Source: CAWBAT01 sp046331665
Lineage (GTDB): Bacteria; Acidobacteriota; Terriglobia; Versatilivoradales; Versatilivoraceae
Assembly (NCBI GenBank): GCA_046331665.1
Contig: JAXLQK010000013.1
Coordinates: forward strand, 114,411-178,410
Direction: 5' to 3'
DNA: 64,000 nucleotides
In this document: positions 28,641 through 37,884 of the stretch, piece after piece
Layout: each line of letters begins with the position of its first letter
How positions within the stretch are numbered: position 1 is the first letter of the stretch
Program-made: the position numbers and the translations under genes
The notes under the pieces: model-generated
Databases searched by the model: none
Told to the model about the DNA's origin: nothing
What the model saw: the letters and a program-made list of their open reading frames with translations, nothing else

Positions 28641-30353
28641 TCAAGAATGCGCCGGAAGATACACGGCATACTCGGGGTACCACATTTCTTCGTCCACTCT
28701 CGTTTCAATGACATCTTCTCGATAGGCTCTGCCGATGCCTCGCTCCCTTGCTTCCCGCACCACCGCCATGGCCACATGACGGGTGACTTGGCGAAGGTCG
28801 GCGCCTCTCGGGTAAAGTGCGCCTTGGGCCAGCCGCTCGTCGGAAATGCTTTCTCCCAAGGCACGAGCGGCCACTAAAATCATTTCGTCGGTGATTTCGT
28901 GGGCCACGCTCACAATGGCTGCAAGCCCAATGCCCGGGAACACAAAGACATTGTTGGCCTGACCGATCACATGAATACGGCCTTGATATTCGACTGGTGG
29001 AAACGGACTGCCTGTGGCAATCAGCGCTCGCCCCTCGGTCCAGCGCACCAGATCGGCGGGAGCTGCTTCCGTTTTTGACGTGGGATTGGAGAGCGGGAAA
29101 ATCACGGGGCACAAAACATGCTTGGCCATTTCGCGGATGACGCCTTCCGTGAAGGCCCCCGGGACTCCGCTGGTGCCAATGAGAATCGTGGGCTTCACAT
29201 GACGAACGACAGTCTCCAGATCATAACTCTCTGCGGGTAGGAACCCATACCGGTTCATGGTAGAGGACCGGAGGGCAAACGCGACTTTGTCGTCATCCAC
29301 TGCGGCTCTTCCTTCAAATACAAGTCCATGGGTATCCACCATGGCCATGGCTTCCTGAATCGTCCGGTCGGTTGCCCCTTCTTGCCGCATGGCCAGGCGG
29401 ACCAAACGAGCGATTCCAATTCCCGCGGCCCCTGCTCCCAGAAATACAATCCGTTGCTCGCACAAGCGTTGACCTAGCCTGCGCAGACCCGCCAGGATGC
29501 CGCCCGTCACGACGGCCCCCGTGCCTTGAATGTCGTCATTGAAGCAGGTGATGCGGTGGCGATACCTGTCGAGAATTCGGATGGCATTATGCTGTTTGAA
29601 GTCTTCCCACTGGAGCACGACATGGGGAAAGACCTGGGAAACCCCCTCTACGAAAGCCTCAATGAAATCATTGTAAGCATTCCCACGGATCCGTGGGTGG
29701 CGATACCCCAGATAGAACGGATCTTCCAGGAGCTCCTGGCGGTCGGTTCCCACATCCAGCGAAATGGGGAGGGTTTTTGAAGGATGGATCCCGGCTCCCG
29801 CCGTATAAAGAGCCAACTTCCCCACCGGAATCCCCATGCCGCCCGCGCCCTGATCACCCAGTCCGAGAATCCGCTCATTATCGGTGACCACAATCAACTT
29901 GACTTCCTCCTGCCTGGCGTTGCGGAGCAGAGTTGGAATTCTCCCGATATCGTCGGGAGTGATCCATAATCCTCGAGCTCGCCGAAAAATATGACTGAAC
30001 TGCTGGCAAGCTTTCCCAACCGTGGGCGTATACACAATGGGCATGAATTCATCGAGGTTCTCAACGAGAAGACGATAGAAGAGAACTTCATTGCGATCAT
30101 GAAGAGCCGCCAATCCAATGTACTTCTCCAGATCATCGCTTTTGCAGCGGACATGTTCGAGTTCCAGCGCCACTTGTTCTTCAATTGTCGTCATTCTGGG
30201 AGGCAACAACCCTCTGAGCCCAAACAGGTCGCGCTCTTCTTCGGTGAAGGCAGTATCTTTGTTAAGAGCCGGATATTCGAGCAGGTCCACACCGCGCAAG
30301 CCAACCTCCGCGACCGGCAATGGGTTCACTAACTCAAGCTTGGTAACATTCAT
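28641..30353 (-). CDS. maeA: NAD-dependent malic enzyme
   Basis: Oxidative decarboxylation of malate to pyruvate. 570 residues, the long eukaryote-like form. GAGGAGGG 8 nt upstream of ATG 30353 decides the start; an in-frame ATG at 30398 lacks one. Signatures: FMPIVYTPTVGKACQQFSHI, LGLGDQGAGGMGIPVGK, malate/metal site FNDDIQGTGAVV, NAD loop FLGAGAAGIGIARL, and PLSNPTSKTEA. Together with pyruvate oxidoreductase next door it could feed C4 acids into acetyl-CoA. Confidence 0.93.
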   Translation of the reverse strand: MNVTKLELVNPLPVAEVGLRGVDLLEYPALNKDTAFTEEERDLFGLRGLLPPRMTTIEEQVALELEHVRCKSDDLEKYIGLAALHDRNEVLFYRLLVENLDEFMPIVYTPTVGKACQQFSHIFRRARGLWITPDDIGRIPTLLRNARQEEVKLIVVTDNERILGLGDQGAGGMGIPVGKLALYTAGAGIHPSKTLPISLDVGTDRQELLEDPFYLGYRHPRIRGNAYNDFIEAFVEGVSQVFPHVVLQWEDFKQHNAIRILDRYRHRITCFNDDIQGTGAVVTGGILAGLRRLGQRLCEQRIVFLGAGAAGIGIARLVRLAMRQEGATDRTIQEAMAMVDTHGLVFEGRAAVDDDKVAFALRSSTMNRYGFLPAESYDLETVVRHVKPTILIGTSGVPGAFTEGVIREMAKHVLCPVIFPLSNPTSKTEAAPADLVRWTEGRALIATGSPFPPVEYQGRIHVIGQANNVFVFPGIGLAAIVSVAHEITDEMILVAARALGESISDERLAQGALYPRGADLRQVTRHVAMAVVREARERGIGRAYREDVIETRVDEEMWYPEYAVYLPAHS

Positions 30354-30985
30354 GATCCTACCCTCCTCGATGACATCGATATTCATCGCTTTTGTCATCG
30401 TTCCTGATTTGGTCCATTAGTTTGGTTACATTCCATGGAGTTCCAAATTGTAAATTGCAGATTCGACTCAAGCTGAAATGACGTGGCCTTCGGATTCCTA
30501 AAGAAACCGACATTTCAAGTGAGCATCTGCTGTTCCAAGCCTAGAAGTCGAAATCTCCAGAGTAGTTGGCCTTATGGGTGTGGGTGAGCAGTAGCTGAAA
30601 TCACCCATCAGCGCGCCAAACTACGCAAAGACTTAGTCTTGGCAAAGCCGGGAAAACAACGTGTTTGATACGGGAAGGGGGCAATGCGACATCCTAGAGA
30701 GGTAAGGCACCGAACCGCGCCCTGAAAATTCCGGCTACTGAACTGATTTGCAAGCGAAAGAGGATTTCTTCCTTCGTCAAAGCCATGATCGAAGGCGGGG
30801 CATGATCATCCTGAAATAGAGGACAGCCAGAGCAATAAATGTCGCTGGTAAAAATTTGAATTGGCCCATCGATTGCCGGTTACCTTTTGGAGGGGGTGTT
30901 CCCTGCGGCCTCGAAACTTTCACTTATAGAACCTCACCAGCTCACAGGGACTGTTTCCGCTCATCTCTAAACGAGGAGGGACGTC
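30354..30985. other. Long intergenic region upstream of small membrane protein gene
   Basis: 632 nt with no gene seen on either strand. Its 3' part carries a good sigma-54 promoter match (30862-30877) and ends in a GAGGAGGG ribosome site. No tRNA, repeat or terminator recognised. Confidence 0.5.
30862..30877 (+). promoter_or_regulatory. Sigma-54 (-24/-12) promoter candidate
   Basis: TGGCCCATCGATTGCC: TGGC at -24 and TTGC at -12 with the required 10-nt GG-to-GC spacing. Next gene downstream is the 44-residue membrane protein at 30986, followed by a response regulator. Confidence 0.6.
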
Positions 30986-31120
30986 ATGTTCGAGCGAATG
31001 GAGGAACTCACTAAAGAGGAGAATAAATCCAGAAGGGAGCAGGTTGTCGAGTACTCGCTGATCTGTGTGGGTGTTTTGGTAGTACTTGGGATTATGGCGT
31101 TGGCATTGATCTTTCTCTAG
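30986..31120 (+). CDS. 44-residue single-span membrane protein
   Basis: ATG 30986 to TAG 31118-31120. A very strong ribosome site (CGAGGAGGGACGTC) precedes it. The N-terminal 20 residues are highly charged (MFERMEELTKEENKSRREQV) and the rest is one hydrophobic segment ending LALIFL. Similar architecture to small membrane tethers or regulators. No family recognised. The strong start signal, one-span design and upstream sigma-54 match argue that it is real; the response regulator starts 84 nt later. Confidence 0.6.
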   Translation: MFERMEELTKEENKSRREQVVEYSLICVGVLVVLGIMALALIFL

Positions 31121-31204
31121 ACGCGATCAAAAACACCCGGAAGGCTATTCCACTTAGCATAAGGGTCCTGGCTATGCTCGGCCCTTATCTCTGCAGAGGG
31201 TTTC

Positions 31205-31565
31205 ATGAAGAACGAGAAGGCGCGGATCCTGGTTGTCGAAGATGACAATCTGTTTCTGTGGACATTGATTCATTTCCTTGAAAAGGAAGGCTATGCAGTC
31301 GTCTCCGCAGCTACTGGCGAGAAAGCCTTGGAGATGGCCAGGAAAGACCTATTTGATATTGTTATTTCTGATTTTCATCTCCTGGATTAAACGGAAAGGA
31401 ATTGATCAAACAAATAAAGTCGTTCCACCCCCAATAAAATCGATCTTGATCACCGCCTACCAGCCTGAAGAGACTGGAAAAGAAGAAGCGGCTCTCAATG
31501 CTTATCTAAACAAACCCATAGAACTCAGGAATTTGCGGAAAGTTCTTCGCAATCTCATGGACTGA
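31205..31565 (+). pseudogene. CheY-like response regulator, two frameshifts
   Basis: Single receiver domain spread over three frames. Frame 1: ARILVVEDDNLFLWTLIHFL with acidic pocket EDD, then DIVISDFHLLD containing the phospho-acceptor Asp. Frame 2: NGKELIKQIKSFHP. Frame 3: IKSILITAYQPEETGKEEAA and AYLNKPIELRNLRKVLRNLM, with the conserved Thr/Ser-Ala and the KP Lys. Combined length about 120 residues, a complete receiver without output domain. The second break lies in a CCCCC run, so a sequencing indel is plausible. Probably pairs with a nearby sensor kinase. Confidence 0.75.
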
Positions 31566-31887
31566 ATCCATCAAGCTCAATCCAATGGAGACCGCCTGAT
31601 TCAGTTTCTTTTTCTAATCCTCTCTTAAACAATCACCCTTCCGCAACTCCAGGGCCCCCTCCCAATTACAGGTAAATTCCTGAGCTCCTCCCCTTCGTGA
31701 TTTTGGGGGATTTCACCAAGCTCTTATGGACGCACCGTCTTTTCCCCCAGGTTGATTCCTGGTCAAAATCCCCAAAAACCCCAGATTGTATTGATATTCA
31801 AGGAACTTATCTATTGGAAGCCGGATTGCTAACTTGGCATTGAGTGCGCGGCTTTCAATGAGGGACAAGCGAGAGGGGGGAGGGGAT
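31566..31887. other. Intergenic region before radical SAM gene
   Basis: 322 nt without a gene; pyrimidine-rich and rich in CCCC/GGGG runs. Contains the sigma-54 match at 31815-31830. Complementary runs (GGGGGATTT at about 31706 with AAATCCCC at about 31767) could form a hairpin, but no terminator T-run follows. Confidence 0.4.
31815..31830 (+). promoter_or_regulatory. Sigma-54 (-24/-12) promoter candidate upstream of radical SAM gene
   Basis: TGGAAGCCGGATTGCT matches TGG-N9-TTGCW with correct spacing. Predicted transcription start is about 45 nt before ATG 31888, a normal leader length. Confidence 0.6.
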
Positions 31888-33047
31888 ATGAATGCTGAAT
31901 CATCCCAGGGGGATTTGAACGGATCAAATCATCACCATCACGGCCACGCGGCGGACAGGAACAAATTGCGGCTGGTCTTCTGGGAAACCACTTCCGCCTG
32001 CAATCTTGAATGTATCCATTGCCGGCGGATGGATGTGGCCTTGGAGTTGGCTCGTACCGATATGAGCACCGAAGTGGGGAAGAAGTTTATCGATTCCTTG
32101 AGTGCTTTTGCCAAACCCATTCTCGTATTCAGCGGCGGTGAACCTCTCTTCCGCCGGGACATTTTTGAGTTGGCAACGTATGCAAGGAAACAAGGTCTGA
32201 CGACGGCGTTGGCGACCAATGGCACGCTCATCGACGACTTCATGGCCAACCGGATTGTTGAGGCAGGCTTCGAGCGAGTAGCCATCAGTTTGGATGGGGC
32301 AACACCCGGGACTCATGATGCATTTCGCGGCATTCCCGGTTCCTTTTCACGGGCCATCGATGGTTTCTTGCGCTTGCGCCGCCGAGGGATGAATATGCAA
32401 ATCAATTGCACCCTGGCCCGGCACAACGCGGCCGAAAAGCAACGGGTCTATGATTTAGCCTTAGCCCTTGACGCCACGGCCCTGCATTTTTTCATGCTGG
32501 TTCCCGTAGGGTGCGGCCTGGAAATTTCAGAGCAAAACCAGCTTCCAGCCACCGAGTATGAGGCCATCTTGAACTGGCTGTATGACAAGTCGAAGGAAAG
32601 AAACTGCAGCTCAAAGCGACTTGTGCGCCCCATTATTATCGAATCATGAGACAGCGTGCCAAGCAGGAGGGGATTCACTTATCCTACCAGACTCACGGAC
32701 TCGACGCTGTCACGAGAGGATGTCTGGCCGGTTCGGCCGTATGTTTCGTCTCACACAAAGGGGAGGTATACCCCTGCGGTTATCTACCAATCACTGCCGG
32801 AAATGTCTTGAATCAGGACTTTGCCGAAATTTGGGAAAAATCTCCCGTCTTCCAGCAACTCCGGGATACCGGGAATCTGGGAGGCAAATGTGGTATTTGC
32901 GAGTTTCGCAACGTCTGTGAAGGTTGTCGTGCGAGAGCCTTTGGAGAGACGGGTGACTATCTTTCCGAAGAACCCTATTGCACATATCAACCTCATTCCC
33001 TGAAGACAGCAAACCTTCATTCAGAATCTCTGGTTCAAACGCCTTGA
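31888..33047 (+). pseudogene. Radical SAM/SPASM protein of the haem-synthesis (AhbD/NirJ) type, one frameshift
   Basis: GGGGAGGGG just upstream selects ATG 31888. The N-terminus has a His-rich patch (HHHHGH). The radical SAM cluster site is in TTSACNLECIHCRRMDVALE (C-x3-C-x2-C), and SGGEPLFRRD, ATNGTLIDD and AISLDGATPGTHDAFRGIPG follow. A one-base loss near 32600 ends frame 1; frame 2 resumes LKATCAPHYYRIMRQRAKQE and continues through a SPASM Cys cluster (CLAGSAVCFVSHKGEVYPCG, then CGICEFRNVCEGCRARAFG). The KATCAPHYYR and GCRARA motifs are characteristic of AhbD (Fe-coproporphyrin to haem) and NirJ. Family assignment is firm, the exact reaction is not. Confidence 0.8.
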
Positions 33048-33173
33048 GGGTCAAAGACCGGGGGAGTAAACAAGCACAGGAATCAGGAATTCTCCAAAAG
33101 AATCAGGATCGGAGGAGTCTCAGTATTTCGTATCTCGCCCTCGCCCCCGATGAGTTCTCGATTTTTCCCTGAT

Positions 33174-34343
33174 TCAAGTCTTCTTGGCAGTCGGGAGATA
33201 GAGCCGGAAGGTCGACCCTTTCCCCACCTCGGACACGACCTTGACCTCTCCGCCGAGTTCTTCCACGTACTTCTTACAGAGCGCCAGCCCCAGTCCTGAT
33301 CCCTTCGATCGAGTCGTGAAAAAAGGATTGAAAATTCGCCCTAAATGTTCGGGGGCGATTCCCGGACCGTTGTCTGCAAATGTCAGGATGGCCTGCCCCG
33401 ATTTCTGATGTAAAGAAATCTCAAGTTGTCCCTTCTGTTCCATGGCTTGAGCCGCATTCAAGATGATGTTGATTACAACCCGCTCAACCAGAACGGGATC
33501 CGAAATCAATATGACCCGGCCACGGAAGCGTTTCACAACCTTGATCCCGCGCATTTGCGGATCGTGCACAAGCGCGTCCATGGCTGAGTTCAGCAAATCA
33601 TTCAGCGAGATTTGCACCTTCGATGGAGTCATCGGCCTGGCATATTCCAGAAGGTCCTGGACAGCATGATTGAGACGATCCACACGCAGAAGGATTTCGT
33701 CCATCAATTGCCGCCGGACTTCCGCCGGGATCGTATTCTCCCGCAGGACCTCAATGGCGCCGCGAATTCCAGCCAAAGGATTCCGAATTTCGTGAGCCAC
33801 TCCTGCCGCCAATTGTCCAATCTCTGCCAGTTTTTCGGTACGAAAGAGTTGAGCCTGAATTTCCTGATTGGCCCTGGTCGCTTCCAACAGTGCCGCTGTC
33901 CGCTCTTGAACCATGATTTCCAGATCATCGTGGGCTTTTCTCAGCGCCTCTCGCGCCTGGAAACGTTCGGTGACATCTCGAATAATGGCAGTCACCAGCG
34001 TTTCTTTTCCCGATCTTTGCGGGCTCAGACTGATTTCCACTGGGAATTCAGACCCGTCCCGTCTGCGGGCGCTCAATTCCATCCCGCTTCCCATGGGCCT
34101 GGTTTTGGGAGCGCGGTTGTATCCCTGGCGGTCGGACTTATGGACTTTCTGATATCGACTCGGCACCAGAACTTCTATGGTCCGTCCTATCAGGTCTTTC
34201 CTTAAGTAACCAAACATCTTCTCCGCTTGGGAATTGACCAGCGTCATCTTACCGCGACTATCAACAATAATGATTCCGTCAGGGGCTGACTCCAACAAGC
34301 TCTGAAAAAGGCTTTGGGAAAAACGGTGTACGGCCTTGTCCAC
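33174..34343 (-). CDS. PAS-domain soluble histidine kinase
   Basis: 389 residues. One PAS domain (about 12-130: LLESAPDGIIIVDSRGKMTL), a short coiled coil, a HisKA dimerisation domain with the phospho-His in AAGVAHEIRNPLAGIRGA, and an ATPase domain with N-box NIILNAAQAMEQ, G1 DNGPGI and G2 GSGLGLALCKKYVEELGG. No membrane segments, so a cytoplasmic signal is sensed; no haem motif. The architecture is that of NtrB-like kinases which feed NtrC-type regulators. Convergent with the radical SAM gene and 109 nt downstream of hemY. Confidence 0.9.
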   Translation of the reverse strand: MDKAVHRFSQSLFQSLLESAPDGIIIVDSRGKMTLVNSQAEKMFGYLRKDLIGRTIEVLVPSRYQKVHKSDRQGYNRAPKTRPMGSGMELSARRRDGSEFPVEISLSPQRSGKETLVTAIIRDVTERFQAREALRKAHDDLEIMVQERTAALLEATRANQEIQAQLFRTEKLAEIGQLAAGVAHEIRNPLAGIRGAIEVLRENTIPAEVRRQLMDEILLRVDRLNHAVQDLLEYARPMTPSKVQISLNDLLNSAMDALVHDPQMRGIKVVKRFRGRVILISDPVLVERVVINIILNAAQAMEQKGQLEISLHQKSGQAILTFADNGPGIAPEHLGRIFNPFFTTRSKGSGLGLALCKKYVEELGGEVKVVSEVGKGSTFRLYLPTAKKT

Positions 34344-34452
34344 TGCCGGTTTGGCGGGGCGAACCCTTCTTTTGGCGACCTTCTTACTCTTCCGGATAAA
34401 TCCTCCTCTACTTCCAGGGTCTGTGCTGGGGACCTTGTCTTAGACCCGCCTG

Positions 34453-35952
34453 TTAATAATGATGCGCATGGGACGGCAAGCGTCCATCGCGATGGGAATG
34501 ATCGTCAAATCTTTCGAGCAAGCGGTCTGCACATTTTTCTCCCCGATTGATACAGTCGGGAATCCCAATGCCGGTAAACGCGTTCCCGGCGAGTTGGAGA
34601 GTTGGTATACGCTCCAATCTCTCTTCAATTTCCGACACGAGGTCCAGATGCCCAACATGATATTGAGCCATGGACAGAGGGTGCCGCACGATTCGGGTCA
34701 GGACGGGTTGGGCGTTAATGTTCAATAGATCATTCAGATTTCGCTGGATCACCCGAAGAAGCTCGGCGTCCTCAAATTCAAACACCTGCGGTTGTAACGC
34801 GCCTCCCATAAAAATCCGCAACAACGCATATTTTTTTGGAGCGCGCCCCCTAAATTTAACATGGGAAAAAGTACAAGCCAGAATTTCCCGGCCTTCGATG
34901 AAGGGAACCACAAAACCAAATCCATTCATGGGTTGGCGAATGTCCTCGATGCGGTAAGCAAGATTGACCGTAATGGTCGAAGCATAGGAAATTTTCCGCA
35001 ATCTCTCGGCAATCTCCGGATCCACCTCCGCCAGCAAGGTACCTGCTTGATAAGCAGGCAGAGCCAGGCAGACCGCTTCGGCCTCCATGTCCTTGCCATT
35101 GGCAAGTCTCAGGCGCCAGCGATTCAAAGAGGTGTCCCGGCTCAGCAAGCTAACCTTCGATCCCAACTCGATGGAGGATGACGGTAACTGTTTCTCCAGC
35201 GACCGAATCAAAACCTGCATCCCCTCTTCAAACGAAACAAACATTCCATAACGAGGCCCTTTCAAAGTTGAGCCACGGCTTACGCCTAGCCGTTTTCGCT
35301 GCCGAAGCATTCCCAGGATGAGGCTTCGATGCTGTCTCTCCATTTCCAGAAATCGGGGCATCGTGGCCCGGAGACTCAGCTTTTCAGGATCAGAGGTATA
35401 AATTCCTCCGACCAGCGGTTGGGCGATCCTCTCCAGCGCTTCACGCCCCAGCCGCCGCTCTACAAAGTGCGCGAGACTCTCATCCTCTCCATCCCGGGTG
35501 AGTTTACGCGGCAGAACCAGGTCCGCCGCCATGCGCATTTTTGCAGACCAGCTGAAGATGGGTGTGGCGACGACCGGCCAAATCTTGGTGGGTGCCAGCA
35601 AATAAAATCCATCCGGAATGGGAAGCAATTTCCCCTTCCGCACAATGAAGGTTTGACGGTGCTGTTCACTCGTCCCGATCAGCTGAGATTCGATCCCAAT
35701 CTTTCGACAGAGCTCGACTCCCCATGGTTTTTCCGTGATAAAAGAATCCGGGCCGCCCTCGAAGAGGAACTCTTCCTGCCGCGTCGTCTCAATGACGCCC
35801 CCCAATCGATTCGTCGCTTCCAGGACGCGAATTTCGAGCTGGAGATTCCGACGCCGGCTTTCTTCCACCAGTCGATGAGCCGCCGCCAGCCCTGAGATTC
35901 CTCCCCCAATGACGCAAATTCGAGTTGGACGCTGATCAGTGGATGTACGCAC
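34453..35952 (-). CDS. hemY: Protoporphyrinogen/coproporphyrinogen oxidase (HemY type)
   Basis: FAD enzyme that aromatises the porphyrin ring in haem synthesis. 499 residues. FAD-binding CVIGGGISGLAAAHRLVEES, RLGGVIETT, GPDSFITEKPWG, PLVGGIYTSDPEKLSLRATM, and C-terminal LAGNAFTGIGIPDCINRGEK are all typical of HemY. The tail is His-rich (HSHRDGRLPSHAHHY), unusual and possibly metal-binding. Oxygen-dependent in known members. The nearby AhbD/NirJ-type gene suggests that both aerobic-type and siroheme-linked haem routes may exist. Confidence 0.92.
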   Translation of the reverse strand: MRTSTDQRPTRICVIGGGISGLAAAHRLVEESRRRNLQLEIRVLEATNRLGGVIETTRQEEFLFEGGPDSFITEKPWGVELCRKIGIESQLIGTSEQHRQTFIVRKGKLLPIPDGFYLLAPTKIWPVVATPIFSWSAKMRMAADLVLPRKLTRDGEDESLAHFVERRLGREALERIAQPLVGGIYTSDPEKLSLRATMPRFLEMERQHRSLILGMLRQRKRLGVSRGSTLKGPRYGMFVSFEEGMQVLIRSLEKQLPSSSIELGSKVSLLSRDTSLNRWRLRLANGKDMEAEAVCLALPAYQAGTLLAEVDPEIAERLRKISYASTITVNLAYRIEDIRQPMNGFGFVVPFIEGREILACTFSHVKFRGRAPKKYALLRIFMGGALQPQVFEFEDAELLRVIQRNLNDLLNINAQPVLTRIVRHPLSMAQYHVGHLDLVSEIEERLERIPTLQLAGNAFTGIGIPDCINRGEKCADRLLERFDDHSHRDGRLPSHAHHY

Positions 35953-36055
35953 GATAGGTTGAACATCGGCCCACAGGGGCCTTGGAAATCAGACGAATGC
36001 CTCGAGGAGGCAGACCTTCTCTCCTGGCGCATTCTTTGGAAATACTCTCAGCCCG

Positions 36056-36922
36056 CTAGCGAAACAACGTAGTCAAAACGGCCTCGCTCGAACGCAAGCC
36101 TGCTACCAGGAATATGGCGAAGAAAATCGAATAGCCCACTTCGCTCCATCCAATAATAGCAAAATTGAGCCGTCCGCTTGTCTTGAAACTGACCTGCAGG
36201 CCTCTCACGGCGACGGGCAGAAAGGCCAACAAGCCCGTCAGAGGCAAGATTCTCAAGATGAATAAGGCCAAGAGCACCCCAATCATCCCCAAATGATAAA
36301 GAAGACAAGCCCATTCCATCCCGTGCAGACTTGAAGGCTGGCCCGACTTGAGTCTCAAGAATTTCTGAACAACAGCCTTAACGTAAAAGATGCTGCTCAC
36401 AAAATAAAGAATGCAAAACGCCCACAACCAGAACCCCACGGCCCGAATTTCCCCTGCCGCCGCGTAGCAAGCCATGGGTCCCGTCATCGTCAGCCCGGCA
36501 ATCCCTGCAAGCTCACCAAGCACGGAGCGAACTGCTTTACGCCATACAAAATAGCTATAGGCAAGAATGACCGGGCTCCCCAAGAATCCAAAAAGTCTCA
36601 ACCCCTTCATCTGGTATGGAACATAAAGAATGAGAAAAATTGCGGCGCTTGATCCAGCGTAAATGCCAAACCAAGCCAATGAGCGTTTCAATTTTCGGGA
36701 AGTTGAAATGCGTTCCTGCGTCGTTAGCAACTGGGCAAAGGGCTTTTGTGACAAGAATGCGAGAAGGACTGCGGCCAAGAGCCATAGGGTCTCAATCGTG
36801 AAGTGACCGACCACCCCTACTCCCATCACAAAGGGGACGAGCAACATCCCCCAGGCTCCGTGCTCTTTGGGAGTCGGCGGATTCAATTGAACATTTTTGG
36901 CAGTATTCGTTTTCAATTTCAT
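36056..36922 (-). CDS. YwiC-like integral membrane protein
   Basis: 288 residues with about eight hydrophobic segments and the YwiC family hallmark PKEHGAWGMLLVP near residue 18. YwiC is found beside respiratory (often nitrate or cytochrome) genes in Bacillus and others, but its function is unknown; distant resemblance to the UbiA prenyltransferase fold has been noted for such HGAW proteins. It lies 103 nt upstream of hemY in the same direction and diverges from the cytochrome genes. Confidence 0.85.
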   Translation of the reverse strand: MKLKTNTAKNVQLNPPTPKEHGAWGMLLVPFVMGVGVVGHFTIETLWLLAAVLLAFLSQKPFAQLLTTQERISTSRKLKRSLAWFGIYAGSSAAIFLILYVPYQMKGLRLFGFLGSPVILAYSYFVWRKAVRSVLGELAGIAGLTMTGPMACYAAAGEIRAVGFWLWAFCILYFVSSIFYVKAVVQKFLRLKSGQPSSLHGMEWACLLYHLGMIGVLLALFILRILPLTGLLAFLPVAVRGLQVSFKTSGRLNFAIIGWSEVGYSIFFAIFLVAGLRSSEAVLTTLFR

Positions 36923-37313
36923 TCTCGACCATCAGACTTCTTGCCCCAGAAGCCTTGATCGTTTTGGCACTTCGGGTTGAGAGATTACCCTCACCTTATA
37001 CCCCAGTTCAATTGATCTTTGAAATGAGGAAACAGAAAGCTGTGCGGAATCCCCCACTAATCTGTTAAATGACCAAGGAATTCCCTGCAAGAAGCACGTC
37101 TGGCAAGTGGAAGTAATTGCCCCGCTTGCACTTTAGATAGAATTGCATGTGGAAATTGAATTGCCTTGAATGGGATGTCATTGAGTCGGGGTTATCGCTT
37201 AACCCTGACCGGAACTTGCAGTGGGGGCTACCACGCGATCATTATCCCCTCCCCTGCGCGGTGGGACACCCCCGCTGCATTGTCATGTCAATCATCAACC
37301 TCAGGAGAACACA
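36923..37313. other. Divergent intergenic region YwiC-like / monohaem gene
   Basis: 391 nt without a gene. A sigma-54 match on the plus strand is listed separately. No repeat or hairpin of note. Confidence 0.5.
37150..37165 (+). promoter_or_regulatory. Sigma-54 (-24/-12) promoter candidate upstream of monohaem protein
   Basis: TGGAAATTGAATTGCC has GG and GC 10 nt apart and TTGC at -12. It lies about 150 nt before ATG 37314. Confidence 0.5.
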
Positions 37314-37550
37314 ATGATCCCACTCAACCTGCTGATCAGGCTTTCTCTGGCCGTAATGATCACTTTGTTTCTCAGTCTCGTTTTGTGGTCACCTGTTAAA
37401 GCATCTTCACAATTTACAAAAGAAACCGGAAAGAAGTGTACCGACTGCCATTCTAAGATTCCCAAGAAAGGTGACAAGGATTTATACCTGACCGAGTTAG
37501 GGAAAAAATTCAAAGAGAACGGGAACAAACTTCCGGCGGAAAACAAATAA
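37314..37550 (+). CDS. Small exported monohaem c-type protein
   Basis: 78 residues. AGGAG 6 nt upstream of ATG 37314 decides the start. Signal peptide (residues about 1-31, ending VKAS), then TGKKCTDCHSKIPKKGDKDL with a single CXXCH haem-c site and a Lys-rich remainder. No distal Met is present near the end, so the second haem ligand is not obvious. Small basic periplasmic electron carrier or haem-binding peptide; it precedes the 11-haem cytochrome but is separated from it by a terminator. Confidence 0.8.
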   Translation: MIPLNLLIRLSLAVMITLFLSLVLWSPVKASSQFTKETGKKCTDCHSKIPKKGDKDLYLTELGKKFKENGNKLPAENK

Positions 37551-37635
37551 GAGGGACTTTCAGGAGATAGGCAACCGTTCCCATTGACGGCTCCTCGGTC
37601 TTTTTTTGATTGCGAAAATTCAAGCATGAACTCTC

Positions 37636-37665
37636 AAGGGCGACTCAAAGTCGCCCTTTTTTTTT
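37636..37665 (+). terminator. Intrinsic terminator after monohaem gene
   Basis: A perfect 10-bp stem (37636-37645 with 37649-37658), 3-nt loop, then a run of T. It separates the monohaem gene from the cytochrome operon. Confidence 0.92.
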
Positions 37666-37810
37666 GACTTCGCGCCAAATCACCCAAGAAACCAAACCAA
37701 TAGTTGAATGTTGAAGAGTTCAACGGATGATTCATGCTACGAAATGCTTTAGAAATCCCTGTTTTCAATGATTTAAGCAATTCAAGAAACAAGATGGGGA
37801 TACAGTCCAG

Positions 37811-37826
37811 TGGACGTTGGATTGCA
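37811..37826 (+). promoter_or_regulatory. Sigma-54 (-24/-12) promoter candidate upstream of multihaem operon
   Basis: TGGACGTTGGATTGCA: TGG and TTGCA with exact 10-nt GG-GC spacing. It lies 59 nt upstream of ATG 37885. Its presence argues against using the earlier in-frame GTG at 37810 as start codon. Confidence 0.62.
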
Positions 37827-37884
37827 TTTCTCAACAGTGGTGTTCTTGAGGGACCTTGGGAACTTGCTCGGAGTTGACTCTTCT

